Source of the DNA: an uncultured Bacteroidaceae bacterium
GTDB taxonomy: Bacteria; Bacteroidota; Bacteroidia; Bacteroidales; Bacteroidaceae
Assembly (NCBI GenBank): GCA_944320785.1
Contig: CALUIR010000021.1
Coordinates: 1 to 46,535 of the forward strand
Direction of reading: 5' to 3'
Length of the DNA stretch: 46,535 nucleotides
Shown: one piece after another, positions 8,786 to 19,784 of the stretch
Position numbering within the stretch: position 1 is the first letter of the stretch
Layout: every line of letters begins with the position of its first letter
The notes under the pieces: generated by a model
What the model saw: the letters and a program-made list of their open reading frames with translations, nothing else
Database searches by the model: none
Told to the model about the DNA's origin: nothing
Position numbers and translations under genes: made by a program

Positions 8786-9556
8786 ATGCGCATCGGCCTC
8801 GCACAATTCGACATCGCCTGGGAAGACAAAGCCGCCAACTTCCGCAAGGCAGCCGCCCTGCTGGAGCAAATGAAGGGGGAAGCAGACCTCGTGGTTTTCC
8901 CCGAAATGTTCTCTACCGGCTTCAGCACGGACAACCGCCTTCTGGCCGAAACCATGGAAGGCGGCACCATGCGCCAACTGAAGCAGTGGGCCGCGCAATT
9001 CAACACGGCATTGGCCGGCAGCTTCATCTGCCGGGAAGGCGAGGCCATCTTCAACCGCGCCTTCTTCGTCACCCCGGAAGGCGGCACCTGCCATTATGAC
9101 AAACGCCACCTGTTCCGCATGGGCAACGAGCCGGAAAACTTCACCCCCGGAAGCCGCCGGTGCATCCTCCACTACAAAGGATGGAACATCTGCCTCGCCG
9201 TATGCTACGACCTGAGATTCCCTGTATGGCTGCGCAACACCGGGAACGCTTACGACCTGCTTGTCGTCGCCGCCAACTGGCCATCCGCCCGGAACAACGC
9301 ATGGGACATCCTCCTGCAAGCAAGAGCCCTTGAAAACCAATGCTACGCATGCGGCGTGAACCGAGTAGGGACAGATGCATACGGCATCCCTTACTCTGGA
9401 CATTCCACCCTGATAGACGCAAGAGGAAGGCAACTCGCCGCCTTCCAAGAGAATGAAGAAGGATTCCGCATCGCCGAAATACGCCGGAAAAGTTTGGAGC
9501 ATTTCAGAGAAAAGTTCCCCGCATGGAAAGACGCAGACCCGTTCACCCTGCCGTGA
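8786..9556 (+). CDS. Carbon-nitrogen hydrolase, omega-amidase (Nit2/YafV) type
   Basis: This 256-residue cytoplasmic enzyme belongs to the nitrilase superfamily. The catalytic triad is visible as Glu40 (VVFPEMF), Lys106 (HYDKRHLF) and Cys140 (CLAVCYDLRFP). The combination of FPEMFSTGF with CYDLRFPVW is typical of omega-amidases, which hydrolyse alpha-ketoglutaramate or alpha-ketosuccinamate formed by transaminases and so act in metabolite repair and glutamine salvage. It is translationally coupled to the acyltransferase, with one base between stop and start. The length is normal and the frame is intact. Exact substrate preference is an inference from the subfamily motifs. Confidence 0.88.
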   Translation: MRIGLAQFDIAWEDKAANFRKAAALLEQMKGEADLVVFPEMFSTGFSTDNRLLAETMEGGTMRQLKQWAAQFNTALAGSFICREGEAIFNRAFFVTPEGGTCHYDKRHLFRMGNEPENFTPGSRRCILHYKGWNICLAVCYDLRFPVWLRNTGNAYDLLVVAANWPSARNNAWDILLQARALENQCYACGVNRVGTDAYGIPYSGHSTLIDARGRQLAAFQENEEGFRIAEIRRKSLEHFREKFPAWKDADPFTLP

Positions 9557-9608
9557 CAACCAACACCCCGGCACAACCGCCATCATCCACCCTTTAACCT
9601 AAACCAAC

Positions 9609-11600
9609 ATGAAAACCAACCTAAGCGCCCACATCACCCTCAACCGGATTTCCACCAAATACTACAAGCCCGCCAACGCCTACGAACGTTCCGTGCTGAC
9701 AAGATTGGAAAAAATACCCACCGACATCTATGAAACCGTAGAAGAAGGCGCATGCCACATCGCACAAGAGATAGCCCAAACCATCCGCGAAAAGCAACGG
9801 GCCGGCCACTTCTGCGTCATGGCACTGACAGGAGGAAACTCCTCGCTCAGCATCTTCAACGAACTGGCACGCCTGCACAAAGAGGAAAGCCTCAGCTTCC
9901 GCAATGTCATCATCTTCAATGTCTATGAATACTATCCCCTGCACCCGGACACCGGGTACAGCAGCTTCAAGTCGCTCAAAGAACTGTTCCTCGACCACAC
10001 CGACATCGACCCACGCAACATTTACACACCGGACGGTGGCATCCCCAAAGAAGCCATCCTGGAACACTGCCGCATGTACGAACAACGGATTGAAAGTTTC
10101 GGCGGGATAGACATCATGCTTTTAGGCATCGGCAGGATGGGCAACATTGCTTTCAACGAACCCGGCTCGCAAATCAACTCACGCACCCGGCTCATCCTCA
10201 TTGACAACACCTCAAGGAGCGAGGCGGCAAAAAGGTTCGGCAACACGGAAAACGTGCCACCCAGTTCCATCACCATGGGCATCAAGACCATCCTTTCCGC
10301 CAAAAGAATCTATCTCACCGCTTGGGGGGAAGAAAAAGCCGAGATGATCAAGCAGGCGGTGGAAGGCCCCGTCACCGATGCCATCCCGGCATCATTCCTG
10401 CAAACCCACAGCAACACCCATATCGCCATCGACCTGTCCGCCGCCGGGTACCTCACCCGCATACAGCATCCTTGGTTGGTCACTTCCTGCGAATGGAACG
10501 ACAAACTGATAAGAAGCGCCATCGTATGGCTGTGCAGCATCACCGGGAAGCCTATCTTGAAACTGACAAACAAGGATTACAACGAAAACGGATTGAGCGA
10601 ACTCCTCGTGCTGTACGGTTCAGCATACAATGTCAACATCAAAATATTCAATGACCTCCAGCACACCATCACGGGATGGCCCGGAGGAAAACCCAATGCC
10701 GACGACACCTACCGCCCCGAACGCGCTTTGCCTTATCCCAAACGTGTGCTAGTATTCTCCCCCCATCCCGATGATGATGTCATATCCATGGGCGGCACCA
10801 TCCGGAGATTGGTGGAACAAGGGCATGAAGTCCACATAGCTTATGAGACATCCGGCAACATTGCCGTGGGCGATGAAGAAGTATTGCGCTTCCTGCATTT
10901 CCTAAAAGGCTTCAACCTCCTGTTCAACAAAGAAAACTTTGAAAACATAAACGAAAAGTGTGCCGAAATATGGGATTTCCTTGAAAAGAAAAACGACGGC
11001 GACATGGATACACGCGACATCTTAGCCGTCAAAGGACTCATCCGAAGAGGAGAAGCACGCATCGCCTGCCGCTACAACAACCTGCCTATGGAACAAGTGC
11101 ATTTCCTCGACCTGCCGTTCTACGAGACCGGAAGGATACAAAAGAACCCGCTCGGCGAAGAAGACGTGGCCATCGTGCAGCAATTGCTGGAAAAGATAAA
11201 GCCGCACCAGATATTCGTTGCAGGCGACCTTGCCGACCCTCACGGCACGCACCGCGTATGCACCGATGCCGTGTTCGCCGCCATCGACCAAGAAAAGGAA
11301 AACCATGCGGCATGGTTGCAAGAATGCCGCATATGGATGTACAGGGGAGCATGGGCAGAATGGGACATCGAACATATCGAAATGGCCGTCCCCATCAGCC
11401 CGGAAGAACTTCGTGCCAAACGAAACGCCATCCTCAAACATCAATCGCAGATGGAAAGCGCACCCTTCCTTGGCAATGACGAGCGGCTATTCTGGCAACG
11501 TTCGGAAGACCGCAACCGCGCCACTGCCGCCTTGTACGACCAATTAGGGCTGGCATCCTACGAAGCCATGGAAGCATTCGTGGAATACATCCCGCTTTAA
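9609..11600 (+). CDS. NagB-like domain fused to PIG-L/LmbE deacetylase domain
   Basis: This 663-residue protein joins two domains. Residues 30-290 align with glucosamine-6-phosphate deaminase (sugar-phosphate loop LTGGNSSLS near 73, FNEPGS near 182). Residues about 378-620 are a PIG-L/LmbE N-deacetylase with the zinc motif HPDDD (386-390) and HGTH at 545-548. The deaminase half has lost key residues. NagB Asp72 is Tyr106 (FNVYEY), Asp141 is Met177 and His143 is Asn179 (GIGRMGNIAFNE); only the Glu148 equivalent (Glu184) remains. Such fusions are usually labelled glucosamine-6-phosphate deaminase in Bacteroides, but the residues argue that the N-terminal half binds a sugar phosphate without deaminating it. 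It overlaps the convergent downstream gene by 4 bp. Confidence 0.85.
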   Translation: MKTNLSAHITLNRISTKYYKPANAYERSVLTRLEKIPTDIYETVEEGACHIAQEIAQTIREKQRAGHFCVMALTGGNSSLSIFNELARLHKEESLSFRNVIIFNVYEYYPLHPDTGYSSFKSLKELFLDHTDIDPRNIYTPDGGIPKEAILEHCRMYEQRIESFGGIDIMLLGIGRMGNIAFNEPGSQINSRTRLILIDNTSRSEAAKRFGNTENVPPSSITMGIKTILSAKRIYLTAWGEEKAEMIKQAVEGPVTDAIPASFLQTHSNTHIAIDLSAAGYLTRIQHPWLVTSCEWNDKLIRSAIVWLCSITGKPILKLTNKDYNENGLSELLVLYGSAYNVNIKIFNDLQHTITGWPGGKPNADDTYRPERALPYPKRVLVFSPHPDDDVISMGGTIRRLVEQGHEVHIAYETSGNIAVGDEEVLRFLHFLKGFNLLFNKENFENINEKCAEIWDFLEKKNDGDMDTRDILAVKGLIRRGEARIACRYNNLPMEQVHFLDLPFYETGRIQKNPLGEEDVAIVQQLLEKIKPHQIFVAGDLADPHGTHRVCTDAVFAAIDQEKENHAAWLQECRIWMYRGAWAEWDIEHIEMAVPISPEELRAKRNAILKHQSQMESAPFLGNDERLFWQRSEDRNRATAALYDQLGLASYEAMEAFVEYIPL

Positions 11601-12442
11601 TAAAAACGAAAAACGCGGATACCCGACACAGAAGGCTGGCCAGACAGGTAATCGTCCATGGGAGCAGATTCCACAAGCACTTTCTTATGCCGCGACGAAG
11701 CGTGCAACAGGCAGGCATTGCCCTCCTTTTTCACCACGAACCCCACATGGGAAACGTCCAGCCCCTCCGTACGGGTCGTGAAAGCCACCAAGCAGCCAGG
11801 CGGCACTTTCCCCAATGCCGCACCCGCATCTTCCTTCCGAATCCGGCAAACATCCAGTGAGGAAATGCGTTTTTCCACTTCCTTTATCGCACGGAGATTC
11901 GCTTCGCCGTCCTGCAAATGCGGGTACAGCGAAGCATGAGATGACATGAAATCCAGTTCCCGGCTGCTGCAATCACACGATACCCCCAAACAGGCAGTCA
12001 CTTCCTGCCATCCCGCATGGGAAGCAAGGTTTTGTTCTGCCCATTCCGTGAAATAATGCAGGCGTGAACAATAGCCGTCCACCACTCCGTCCCGATACCT
12101 GATTTGCCGGAGACAACGGGCAAAATCACCAAAAGAATGCTTTCCCTCCCGATGAGCCTCTGCCAAGGCTAGCACCGTCTCCACAAACGTCATGCAGTCG
12201 AATCCCGACATGCAGATGACCAAAGCTTCCTCCTTGCCGTCCCTTTCTAACGTGTTTGCCACATAAGGAATGCCGCACAAAGCCTCTGCAAAGAAAAGGA
12301 CCCGGCTAGAATCCGGCACGGACGGCGGCACTTCCCTCAACAAACGTTCCACCGCCACGCTGTCTTCCGGCGTGTACACTGCGTCAACCGCCTGCACGCT
12401 GCCTGCCGCCCAACACAACAATCCCAACCAGAAGCCATGCAT
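11597..12442 (-). CDS. Exported DUF1460 protein, N-acetylmuramoyl-L-alanine amidase-like
   Basis: This 281-residue protein begins with a hydrophobic signal peptide that probably ends near AQA-V (residue 18). The DUF1460 fold is a papain-like, NlpC/P60-related peptidase. The putative nucleophile is Cys83 in GFDCMTFVE and the histidine is in DVSHVGFV near residue 230. Structural work on Bacteroides members supports an amidase that cleaves peptidoglycan fragments; here that is inference. It is the last gene after dnaJ on the minus strand (9 bp gap), and its 3' end overlaps the convergent NagB-like gene. The predicted location is periplasm or outer membrane. Confidence 0.8.
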   Translation of the reverse strand: MHGFWLGLLCWAAGSVQAVDAVYTPEDSVAVERLLREVPPSVPDSSRVLFFAEALCGIPYVANTLERDGKEEALVICMSGFDCMTFVETVLALAEAHREGKHSFGDFARCLRQIRYRDGVVDGYCSRLHYFTEWAEQNLASHAGWQEVTACLGVSCDCSSRELDFMSSHASLYPHLQDGEANLRAIKEVEKRISSLDVCRIRKEDAGAALGKVPPGCLVAFTTRTEGLDVSHVGFVVKKEGNACLLHASSRHKKVLVESAPMDDYLSGQPSVSGIRVFRFY

Positions 12443-12451
12443 GCCGTGATG

Positions 12452-13615
12452 TCAGTCAAAAAGGCTCTTGAACTTCTTGAAGATTTTCTCCTTTACGCCG
12501 GTATCCGGCTTGAAGTTGTCCGAATCTTCCCACTTCTCAAGGACATGCTTTTCCTCTTTGCTCAACGTCTCCGGCACATAGATGCTGACGTTGACCACCA
12601 AGTCGCCCGTTCCATACCCATTCACATCCGGCAGCCCTTTGCCACGCAGGCGAAGCACTTTTCCAGGCTGTGTCCCCGGCTCTATCTTCACTTTGGCCTT
12701 GCCATCGATAGTCGGTATCTCCACCGTGCCGCCCAGAGCCGCCGTCGGGATGCTCAACAAAAGATTATATATCAGATTGTTTCCATCACGTATCAATGTC
12801 TTGTCTTCTTCTTCCTCCACAAGGATGAGCAAATCACCCGGAATGCCATTGTGCTTGCCCGCATTTCCTTTCTGCCGCATGGAAAGCTGCATGCCTTCGC
12901 CCACTCCGGCCGGTATCTTCACCGTCACGATTTCTTCGCCATACACCACGCCTTCGCCGCTGCAAGCCTTGCACTTGTTCTTTATCACCTTGCCTTCGCC
13001 GCCACAGGTAGAGCAAGTGGTGCGTGTGCGAACCACGCCCAACAACGTCTGTTGCTCACGGACAACGCTTCCTGACCCATGGCACGTAGGACATGTGTCC
13101 ACGCTCGTGCCATCTTCAGCCCCTGTGCCATGGCAATGCTGGCACGTCACATACTTCTTCAACTTGAACTTCTTCTCTACGCCCGTGGAAATCTCTTTCA
13201 ACGTCAGCTTGACCTTCACGCGCAAATCGCTTCCCCTGAACTTACGCTGGGAAGCGCCGCCGTCACTGTAACCGCCAAAGCCGCCGAAACCGCCTCGTCC
13301 TCCAAAGATATTCCCGAACATAGAGAAAATGTCATCCATGGACATTCCACCGCTGAAACCGCCAAACGGGCCACCATTCCCCGCAGCGCCGCTCACGCCT
13401 GCGTGGCCGAACTGGTCATAACGCGCACGTTTGTCCGGATTGCTCAACACATCGTAGGCTTCAGCAGCTTCTTTGAACTTTTCTTCCGCCCCTTTGTCGC
13501 CCGGATTCCTGTCAGGATGATACTGGATGGCTTTCTTCCGATATGCTTTCTTTATTTCCTCCGCCGAAGCTGTCTTCGACACCTCCAACACTTCGTAATA
13601 GTCTCTTTTCGCCAT
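12452..13615 (-). CDS. dnaJ: Chaperone DnaJ (Hsp40)
   Basis: This 387-residue co-chaperone stimulates the DnaK ATPase and delivers unfolded clients. The J domain (residues 1-70) carries the essential HPD tripeptide in [10 protein letters not shown] Gly/Phe-rich segment follows (about 75-130, including [16 protein letters not shown]). Four CxxCxGxG zinc repeats lie at about 155-225 ([32 protein letters not shown]). The C-terminal substrate domains complete a full-length type I DnaJ. It lies 19 bp downstream of grpE in the same direction and shares its promoter. It is distinct from the zinc-free CbpA paralogue at 18.6-19.5 kb. Confidence 0.97.
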   Translation of the reverse strand: MAKRDYYEVLEVSKTASAEEIKKAYRKKAIQYHPDRNPGDKGAEEKFKEAAEAYDVLSNPDKRARYDQFGHAGVSGAAGNGGPFGGFSGGMSMDDIFSMFGNIFGGRGGFGGFGGYSDGGASQRKFRGSDLRVKVKLTLKEISTGVEKKFKLKKYVTCQHCHGTGAEDGTSVDTCPTCHGSGSVVREQQTLLGVVRTRTTCSTCGGEGKVIKNKCKACSGEGVVYGEEIVTVKIPAGVGEGMQLSMRQKGNAGKHNGIPGDLLILVEEEEDKTLIRDGNNLIYNLLLSIPTAALGGTVEIPTIDGKAKVKIEPGTQPGKVLRLRGKGLPDVNGYGTGDLVVNVSIYVPETLSKEEKHVLEKWEDSDNFKPDTGVKEKIFKKFKSLFD

Positions 13616-13634
13616 GTTGCTTTCCGTTTGGGAA

Positions 13635-14213
13635 TTATTGTCCTACCACCACTTTAGCATGGCGTATCACTTTGTCGTTCAGCTTATAGCCATTCTGTAC
13701 ACAATCCAGAATCTTCCCTTTCTGCGCTTCGTCCGGTGCAGGGACCAAAGCAATCGCCTCATGGAAGTCCGTGTCAAACGCCGCATTTTCCGTTTCCATC
13801 TTTTCCACGCCGTCTTCATGCAACACTTTCAGGAACTTGTTATAAATAAGTTCCACCCCTTCTTTCATGGAAGCCGCCGCTTCGGATGCCTCCATGTTCT
13901 TGATGGCGCGTTCCATGTCGTCCAAAATCGGGAGGATGCTGCAAATCACTTTCTCACCTCCTGTCTTGACTAATTCCGCTTTCTCCTTCATCGTGCGCTT
14001 GCGGTAATTATCAAATTCGGCCGAGAGACGCAGGAACTTGTCTTTCAGTTCTTCCAACTGCGCCGCCATATCATCCTGCGGTTCAACCGCTTTTCCGGCA
14101 TTTTCTTCTTCTACATGTTCCGATGCCGACGCCTGCTGTTCCTCCTTCGTTTCCACTTCCGGCTGTGAAGCCTCCACTTTTTCTTCCTGTTCTTTCATTT
14201 CTTCCGGATTCAT
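13635..14213 (-). CDS. grpE: Nucleotide exchange factor GrpE
   Basis: GrpE releases ADP from DnaK. From the chosen start [12 protein letters not shown] the protein has 192 residues. It has an acidic, disordered N-terminus, a long coiled coil (about 50-110, with [21 protein letters not shown]), and a C-terminal beta domain ([20 protein letters not shown]). An in-frame ATG exists at 14258 (MSRHHSKK) and the frame stays open to 14306. However, a promoter-like element at 14266-14295 would start transcription at about 14258, so the start at 14213 fits best and gives the usual GrpE length. It is followed by dnaJ as a two-gene heat-shock operon. Confidence 0.95.
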   Translation of the reverse strand: MNPEEMKEQEEKVEASQPEVETKEEQQASASEHVEEENAGKAVEPQDDMAAQLEELKDKFLRLSAEFDNYRKRTMKEKAELVKTGGEKVICSILPILDDMERAIKNMEASEAAASMKEGVELIYNKFLKVLHEDGVEKMETENAAFDTDFHEAIALVPAPDEAQKGKILDCVQNGYKLNDKVIRHAKVVVGQ

Positions 14214-14265
14214 ACCAATAGTGTTTTTTATATGCTTTTTAGAGTGATGCCTTGACATGTTCAAA

Positions 14266-14295
14266 CAAATTATAAGCTTAAGTGGTTGCCACAAA
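14266..14295 (-). promoter_or_regulatory. Predicted grpE-dnaJ promoter
   Basis: On the minus strand TTTG (14295-14292) is separated by 19 bp from TAATTTG (14272-14266), which is one base short of the TAnnTTTG -7 consensus. The predicted start is near 14258, within range of the chosen grpE start codon. Confidence 0.45.
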
Positions 14296-14415
14296 AAGTT
14301 TGCCAACAGGAGCCTTCAGGAAGAAAAAGGCGGAAAAAGCGCAAGATTCCCCCCTTTGAAAGGCCGGAAGCCGGGAAAAAGCCGGAAGCCTATGGCACAA
14401 TGGCAGAATTATGCC

Positions 14416-14423
14416 TACCTTTG
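14416..14423 (+). promoter_or_regulatory. -7 box of the ABC-F gene
   Basis: TACCTTTG is a perfect match to the Bacteroidetes -7 consensus, 37 bp before the start codon at 14460. The -33 region (TATGG) matches weakly. Confidence 0.6.
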
Positions 14424-14450
14424 CGCGATTTTTTAAAACACCTATAATAA

Positions 14451-16073
<1,623 letters not shown>

Positions 16074-16086
16074 ACGCCCCGGCAAG

Positions 16087-16108
16087 CGTGGAGCGTCACT
16101 GCTCCACG
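16087..16108 (+). terminator. Hairpin terminator after the ABC-F gene
   Basis: An 8-bp perfect stem CGTGGAGC/GCTCCACG with loop GTCACT is followed by TCTTTC. It lies 13 bp past the ABC-F stop and overlaps the last codons of tex on the other strand. Confidence 0.45.
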
Positions 16109-18237
16109 TCTTTCATGCTGAGTTGCACGCGCTTGCGGGCAAGGTCTATCCCGATGACTTTCACCATCACCTGCTGGTGGATGGAAACCACCGCCGAAGG
16201 GTCGGCCACGAACTTGCCTGAAAGCTGCGACACATGCACCAGCCCGTTTTCCTTGATGCCGATGTCCACAAAGCACCCGAAGCCGGTGATGTTGGTGACA
16301 ATGCCGGGCAGCACCATGCCTTCCTGCAAATCACCGATGGATTTCACCCGGGGGTCGAAGGCAAACACCTTGATGGGCGGGCGCGGGTCACGCCCCGGCT
16401 TGTCGAGTTCCTGCAGGATGTCGTCCAGCGTAGGCAATCCCACCGTCTCCGTCACATAGCGGTCCCGGTTGATTTTCCCGCGAAGCACCTTGTCGGCCAC
16501 CAAATCCTTGACGGAACAACCCAAGTCATGCGCCATGCTTTCCACGATGGGATAACTCTCAGGATGCACGGCCGTGTTGTCCAACGGGCAGTCCGCACCG
16601 GGGATGCGAAGGAAACCGGCACACTGCTCAAAGGCTTTGGCGCCCATGCGCGGCACGTCCATCAACTGCTTCCTTGAGGAAAACGGGCCGTTCGCCGCCC
16701 GGTAGTCCACGATGTTCTGCGCCAACTGCGGCCCCAGCCCTGATATATAGGTCAGCAGATGCTTGCTGGCGGTGTTCAGATTGACCCCTACGGCATTCAC
16801 GCAACTCTCCACCGTCTGGTCAAGCGCCTTCTTCAGTTTGCCTTGGTCCACATCGTGCTGGTACTGCCCCACGCCGATGGATTTGGGGTCTATCTTCACC
16901 AATTCGGCCAAAGGATCCATCAACCGCCGCCCGATAGAGACAGCGCCCCGCACCGTCACGTCATAATCGGGGAATTCTTCCCGCGCAAGGGGCGAAGCGG
17001 AATAGATGGAAGCCCCGTTCTCGCTGACCACGAACACCTGCACCTTTCGGTCGTAGCGCAAGGAAGCGATGAACGATTCCGTCTCCCGACCCGCCGTCCC
17101 GTTTCCGATGGCAATGGCCTGTATGCCGTACATTTCCACCAGTTTCGTGATTTTACGCGCAGCGGCAGCCGTCTCGTTCTTCGGCGGATGCGGGTAGATG
17201 GTCTCGTTGTGCAGCAAGTTGCCCTGCTCGTCCAGGCACACCACCTTGCAACCGGTGCGGAATCCGGGGTCGATGGACAAAATCCTTTTCTGCCCCAACG
17301 GCGGCGCCAGCAACAACTGCCGCAGGCTGCCCGCAAAAACGCGGATGGCTTCCTCGTCGGCTTTCTCCTTCGACAAGGCGGCAAATTCCGTTTCGATGGA
17401 AGGTTTCAGCAGGCGTTTGTAAGCATCCGCCACCGCTTCCTCCATCTGCCGCCCGCATTCATTGGCGGCATGCACGAAAAGGCGCGCCAGGCGCCGGACG
17501 GCATCTTCCTCGTCGGGCGCGATGGCCACCCGCAGCATCCCTTCGCTTTCTCCCCTGCGCAGGGCCAACAGGCGGTGTGAGGAACACCGCCTCAACGGCT
17601 CGTGGAAATCGAAATAATCGCGGTATTTCGCCGCTTCTTCCTCTTTCCCTTTGCACACTTTCGCCGTGACGACGGCCTGCCGCGCGAAGCATTGGCGCAC
17701 CACGTGCCTTGCGCGCCCATCCTCGTTGACGCGTTCGGCAAGGATGTCGCGCGCACCTTTCAGCGCGTCTTCCACGTCCGGCACCTCCGCGTTCAGGAAC
17801 CTTCCGGCGCGGCTGCGCAGGTCATCCCCCCGCTGCTTCATGATGAAGTCCGCCAACGGCTCCAATCCTTTCTGCCGCGCCGCCTCGGCGCGTGTCTTCC
17901 TTTTGGGCTTGTAAGGGAGGTAAATATCCTCTATCTCCGCGCTGTCCCAGCAGGCTCCGATGCGCTGCCGCAGTTCATCCGTCAGCCTCCCTTGCCCTTC
18001 AATGGCCGCCAAGATGGCGCGTTTCCGCTTCTCCATCTCGCAGAAGCGGGCATGCATCGCCTGTATGTCCCCTATCTGCACCTCGTCCAGCCCTTGCGTG
18101 GCTTCCTTCCGGTAGCGGCTGATGAAAGGAATCGTGGCGCCGCCCTCCAGCAGGCGGATGGTGCGGCCCACTTGCGCAGGAGCCAACCCCAGCGCTTGGG
18201 CAATCATTCCAGAAAAGTCGTTCACGGCTGTTTCCAT
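16096..18237 (-). CDS. tex: Tex family RNA-binding transcriptional accessory protein
   Basis: This 713-residue protein matches Tex/YhgF. An N-terminal helical region (LLEGGATIPFISRYRKE near 27) is followed by a YqgF/RuvC-like nuclease-fold domain (KRILSIDPGFRTGCKVV near 320). Helix-hairpin-helix repeats follow (LNTASKHLLTYISGLGP near 490), then a C-terminal S1 RNA-binding domain at about 635-710 (GMVLPGIVTNITGFGCFVDIG, VHVSQLS). Tex binds RNA and affects transcription and stress phenotypes in other bacteria; its exact role is not settled. Here it is third in a tight operon with cbpA and cbpM (12 bp after cbpM), an arrangement that couples it to chaperone functions. Full length and intact. Confidence 0.93.
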   Translation of the reverse strand: METAVNDFSGMIAQALGLAPAQVGRTIRLLEGGATIPFISRYRKEATQGLDEVQIGDIQAMHARFCEMEKRKRAILAAIEGQGRLTDELRQRIGACWDSAEIEDIYLPYKPKRKTRAEAARQKGLEPLADFIMKQRGDDLRSRAGRFLNAEVPDVEDALKGARDILAERVNEDGRARHVVRQCFARQAVVTAKVCKGKEEEAAKYRDYFDFHEPLRRCSSHRLLALRRGESEGMLRVAIAPDEEDAVRRLARLFVHAANECGRQMEEAVADAYKRLLKPSIETEFAALSKEKADEEAIRVFAGSLRQLLLAPPLGQKRILSIDPGFRTGCKVVCLDEQGNLLHNETIYPHPPKNETAAAARKITKLVEMYGIQAIAIGNGTAGRETESFIASLRYDRKVQVFVVSENGASIYSASPLAREEFPDYDVTVRGAVSIGRRLMDPLAELVKIDPKSIGVGQYQHDVDQGKLKKALDQTVESCVNAVGVNLNTASKHLLTYISGLGPQLAQNIVDYRAANGPFSSRKQLMDVPRMGAKAFEQCAGFLRIPGADCPLDNTAVHPESYPIVESMAHDLGCSVKDLVADKVLRGKINRDRYVTETVGLPTLDDILQELDKPGRDPRPPIKVFAFDPRVKSIGDLQEGMVLPGIVTNITGFGCFVDIGIKENGLVHVSQLSGKFVADPSAVVSIHQQVMVKVIGIDLARKRVQLSMKDVEQ

Positions 18238-18249
18238 CGCGGCGCGGGC

Positions 18250-18564
18250 TTACAGGTCAATATCTTCAAAATCGCGCTCGCGGTACAGTTCCAGACGGTT
18301 GCGGAGCCTGCGTATCTCCTCCTGCATGCTTTCCATCCGGCTCAGCAGATGGCGGATGGCGTCAATCCCCGCAATGTTGATGGAAAGGTCGTAGTACATG
18401 CGGGCATACTTTTCGATGTCCGACAGTTGCGACAATTGCAGGCATTTCTCATCGTCCTTTTCTTCCACGTCGATCAAGCCGTCTTCCTCCAGCATGGATA
18501 TGAATGAAGGCTCTATGCCGCACTTGCGGCAATATTCGCTTATAATAATCAAATCGCTTTGCAT
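18250..18564 (-). CDS. CbpM-like chaperone modulator (MerR-like HTH)
   Basis: This 104-residue protein resembles CbpM, the small partner that binds the J domain of CbpA and inhibits it. An N-terminal helix-turn-helix-like part (LIIISEYCRKCGIEPSFISMLEEDGLI) is followed by a C-terminal coiled coil (RHLLSRMESMQEEIRRLRNRLELYRERD, about 68-95). The position between cbpA (16 bp upstream) and tex (12 bp downstream) supports the assignment. It could also bind DNA as a MerR-family protein, but no C-terminal effector domain is present. Confidence 0.85.
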   Translation of the reverse strand: MQSDLIIISEYCRKCGIEPSFISMLEEDGLIDVEEKDDEKCLQLSQLSDIEKYARMYYDLSINIAGIDAIRHLLSRMESMQEEIRRLRNRLELYRERDFEDIDL

Positions 18565-18580
18565 AACCCTAAGTTTTTTG

Positions 18581-19510
18581 TCATCCGTTTTGTTGCAATT
18601 GGCGGAACAACTCTTTCTGCCGTTCTGTCAGCCCGGTCGGAATCTGCACGGAAAAAGTGGCAATCAGGTCGCCAAATTGTCCGTCTTGCTTGTACACAGG
18701 GAAACCTTTGCCCTTCAGGCGCACTTTCGTGCCGTTCTGCGTGCCGGGCTTTACCTTCAGTTTCACCTTGCCGTCCAGCGTGTCCACCATCGTTTCGCCG
18801 CCCAACACAGCGGTATAAAGGTCGGTCTTCACGTCCACGTAAAGGTCGTCACCCAAACGTTTGAACACCGCATCCTCCGGGATGACGAAAGTGATGTAGA
18901 GGTCGCCCGCCGGCCCGCCGTTCACGCCTGGCGCGCCATGCCCTTTCAGCTTGATGGTCTGCCCGTCGGCTATGCCTGCCGGAATGGTGATGCGGATGCT
19001 TTTCCCGTTCACGTTCAGGATTTGCTTGTGGGTCTGCGCGGCATCGCGCAGCGACAATTGCAGTTCGGCATGGTAGTCCTGCCCCCGGAACCCCGCAGCG
19101 CGGCCGCCCCTTGCCCCGTGGCCGAACAGCGATTCAAAGAAGTCGGAGAAGCCGCTTTCGTTGCCTTCGCCGAACCCGCCGCCGAAGCCTTCGCCGCCGA
19201 ACCCCGTGCCGCCGGCCTGCCAATAGCCTCCCGTGCCGCCGGCCTGCGAGTAGTATTGCCGCTTCTGCGCCTCAAATTCGTCGGCATGCTTCCATTGTTC
19301 GCCGTACTCGTCATACTTCTTCCGTTTTTCGGGGTCGCTCAGCACCTCGTTGGCCTCGTTAATCTCCTGGAACTTCTCCTTAGCCTTCGGGTCGTTCGGG
19401 TTCAAGTCCGGGTGGTATTTCCTGGCCAATTTGCGGTAAGCCTTCTTGATGTCGTCCTGCGACGCATCCCGCCCGACTCCCAATATCTGATAATAATCCA
19501 TATAGGCCAT
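18581..19510 (-). CDS. cbpA: CbpA-like DnaJ co-chaperone (type II Hsp40)
   Basis: This 309-residue protein has a J domain (residues 1-70; HPD in [10 protein letters not shown]). A Gly-rich linker follows (about 85-130, [22 protein letters not shown]), then two C-terminal substrate-binding beta domains. It lacks the four zinc repeats of DnaJ, which defines type II/CbpA. CbpA assists DnaK under stress and in E. coli also binds curved DNA. The next gene downstream encodes a CbpM-like inhibitor, the usual pairing. The first ATG is used; a second in-frame Met three codons later (MDYYQILG) is a possible alternative start. The region upstream contains palindromic repeats, not a clear promoter. Confidence 0.93.
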   Translation of the reverse strand: MAYMDYYQILGVGRDASQDDIKKAYRKLARKYHPDLNPNDPKAKEKFQEINEANEVLSDPEKRKKYDEYGEQWKHADEFEAQKRQYYSQAGGTGGYWQAGGTGFGGEGFGGGFGEGNESGFSDFFESLFGHGARGGRAAGFRGQDYHAELQLSLRDAAQTHKQILNVNGKSIRITIPAGIADGQTIKLKGHGAPGVNGGPAGDLYITFVIPEDAVFKRLGDDLYVDVKTDLYTAVLGGETMVDTLDGKVKLKVKPGTQNGTKVRLKGKGFPVYKQDGQFGDLIATFSVQIPTGLTERQKELFRQLQQNG

Positions 19511-19695
19511 AATCGGTAAGATTTAAAATTCAAGCATTCTTCCCCGAAGCCTGCAAAAAAAGCACCTTTGCGCCCCTTTGGCAGCTTTTTTATAGACATT
19601 TAACGCGATGCCGGAAACCGCCAGCCCGGACAGGTTGCCTCACGCCAAGCCCCCACGCCTCGGAAACAGCGGGGCAATACTCCCGGAACGGGCCG

Positions 19696-19771
19696 CAAAA
19701 TCCTCCCAAAGGTTTTGCAAAATCATTGGAAGGTTTGGGGCAAAACCTTGGAAGGATTTTCAAAATCTTCC
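19696..19771. repeat. Tandem repeat with inverted copies (CAAAAtC family)
   Basis: Four related units begin with CAAAATC or CAAAACC at 19696, 19718, 19741 and 19761 (period 20-23 bp). They contain inverted pairs: AAGGTTTTGC (19709-19718) with GCAAAACCTT (19740-19749), and GGAAGGATTTT-C-AAAATCTTCC at 19750-19771. This is the first of three consecutive palindromic clusters in the 439-bp gap 19511-19949, which holds no convincing gene. Confidence 0.65.
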
Positions 19772-19784
19772 TGAACTTTTCATT

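Noticed and set aside
10022-11444. Minus-strand frames opposite the NagB-like/PIG-L gene
   Set aside because: They are antisense shadows of a gene with clear conserved motifs on the plus strand.
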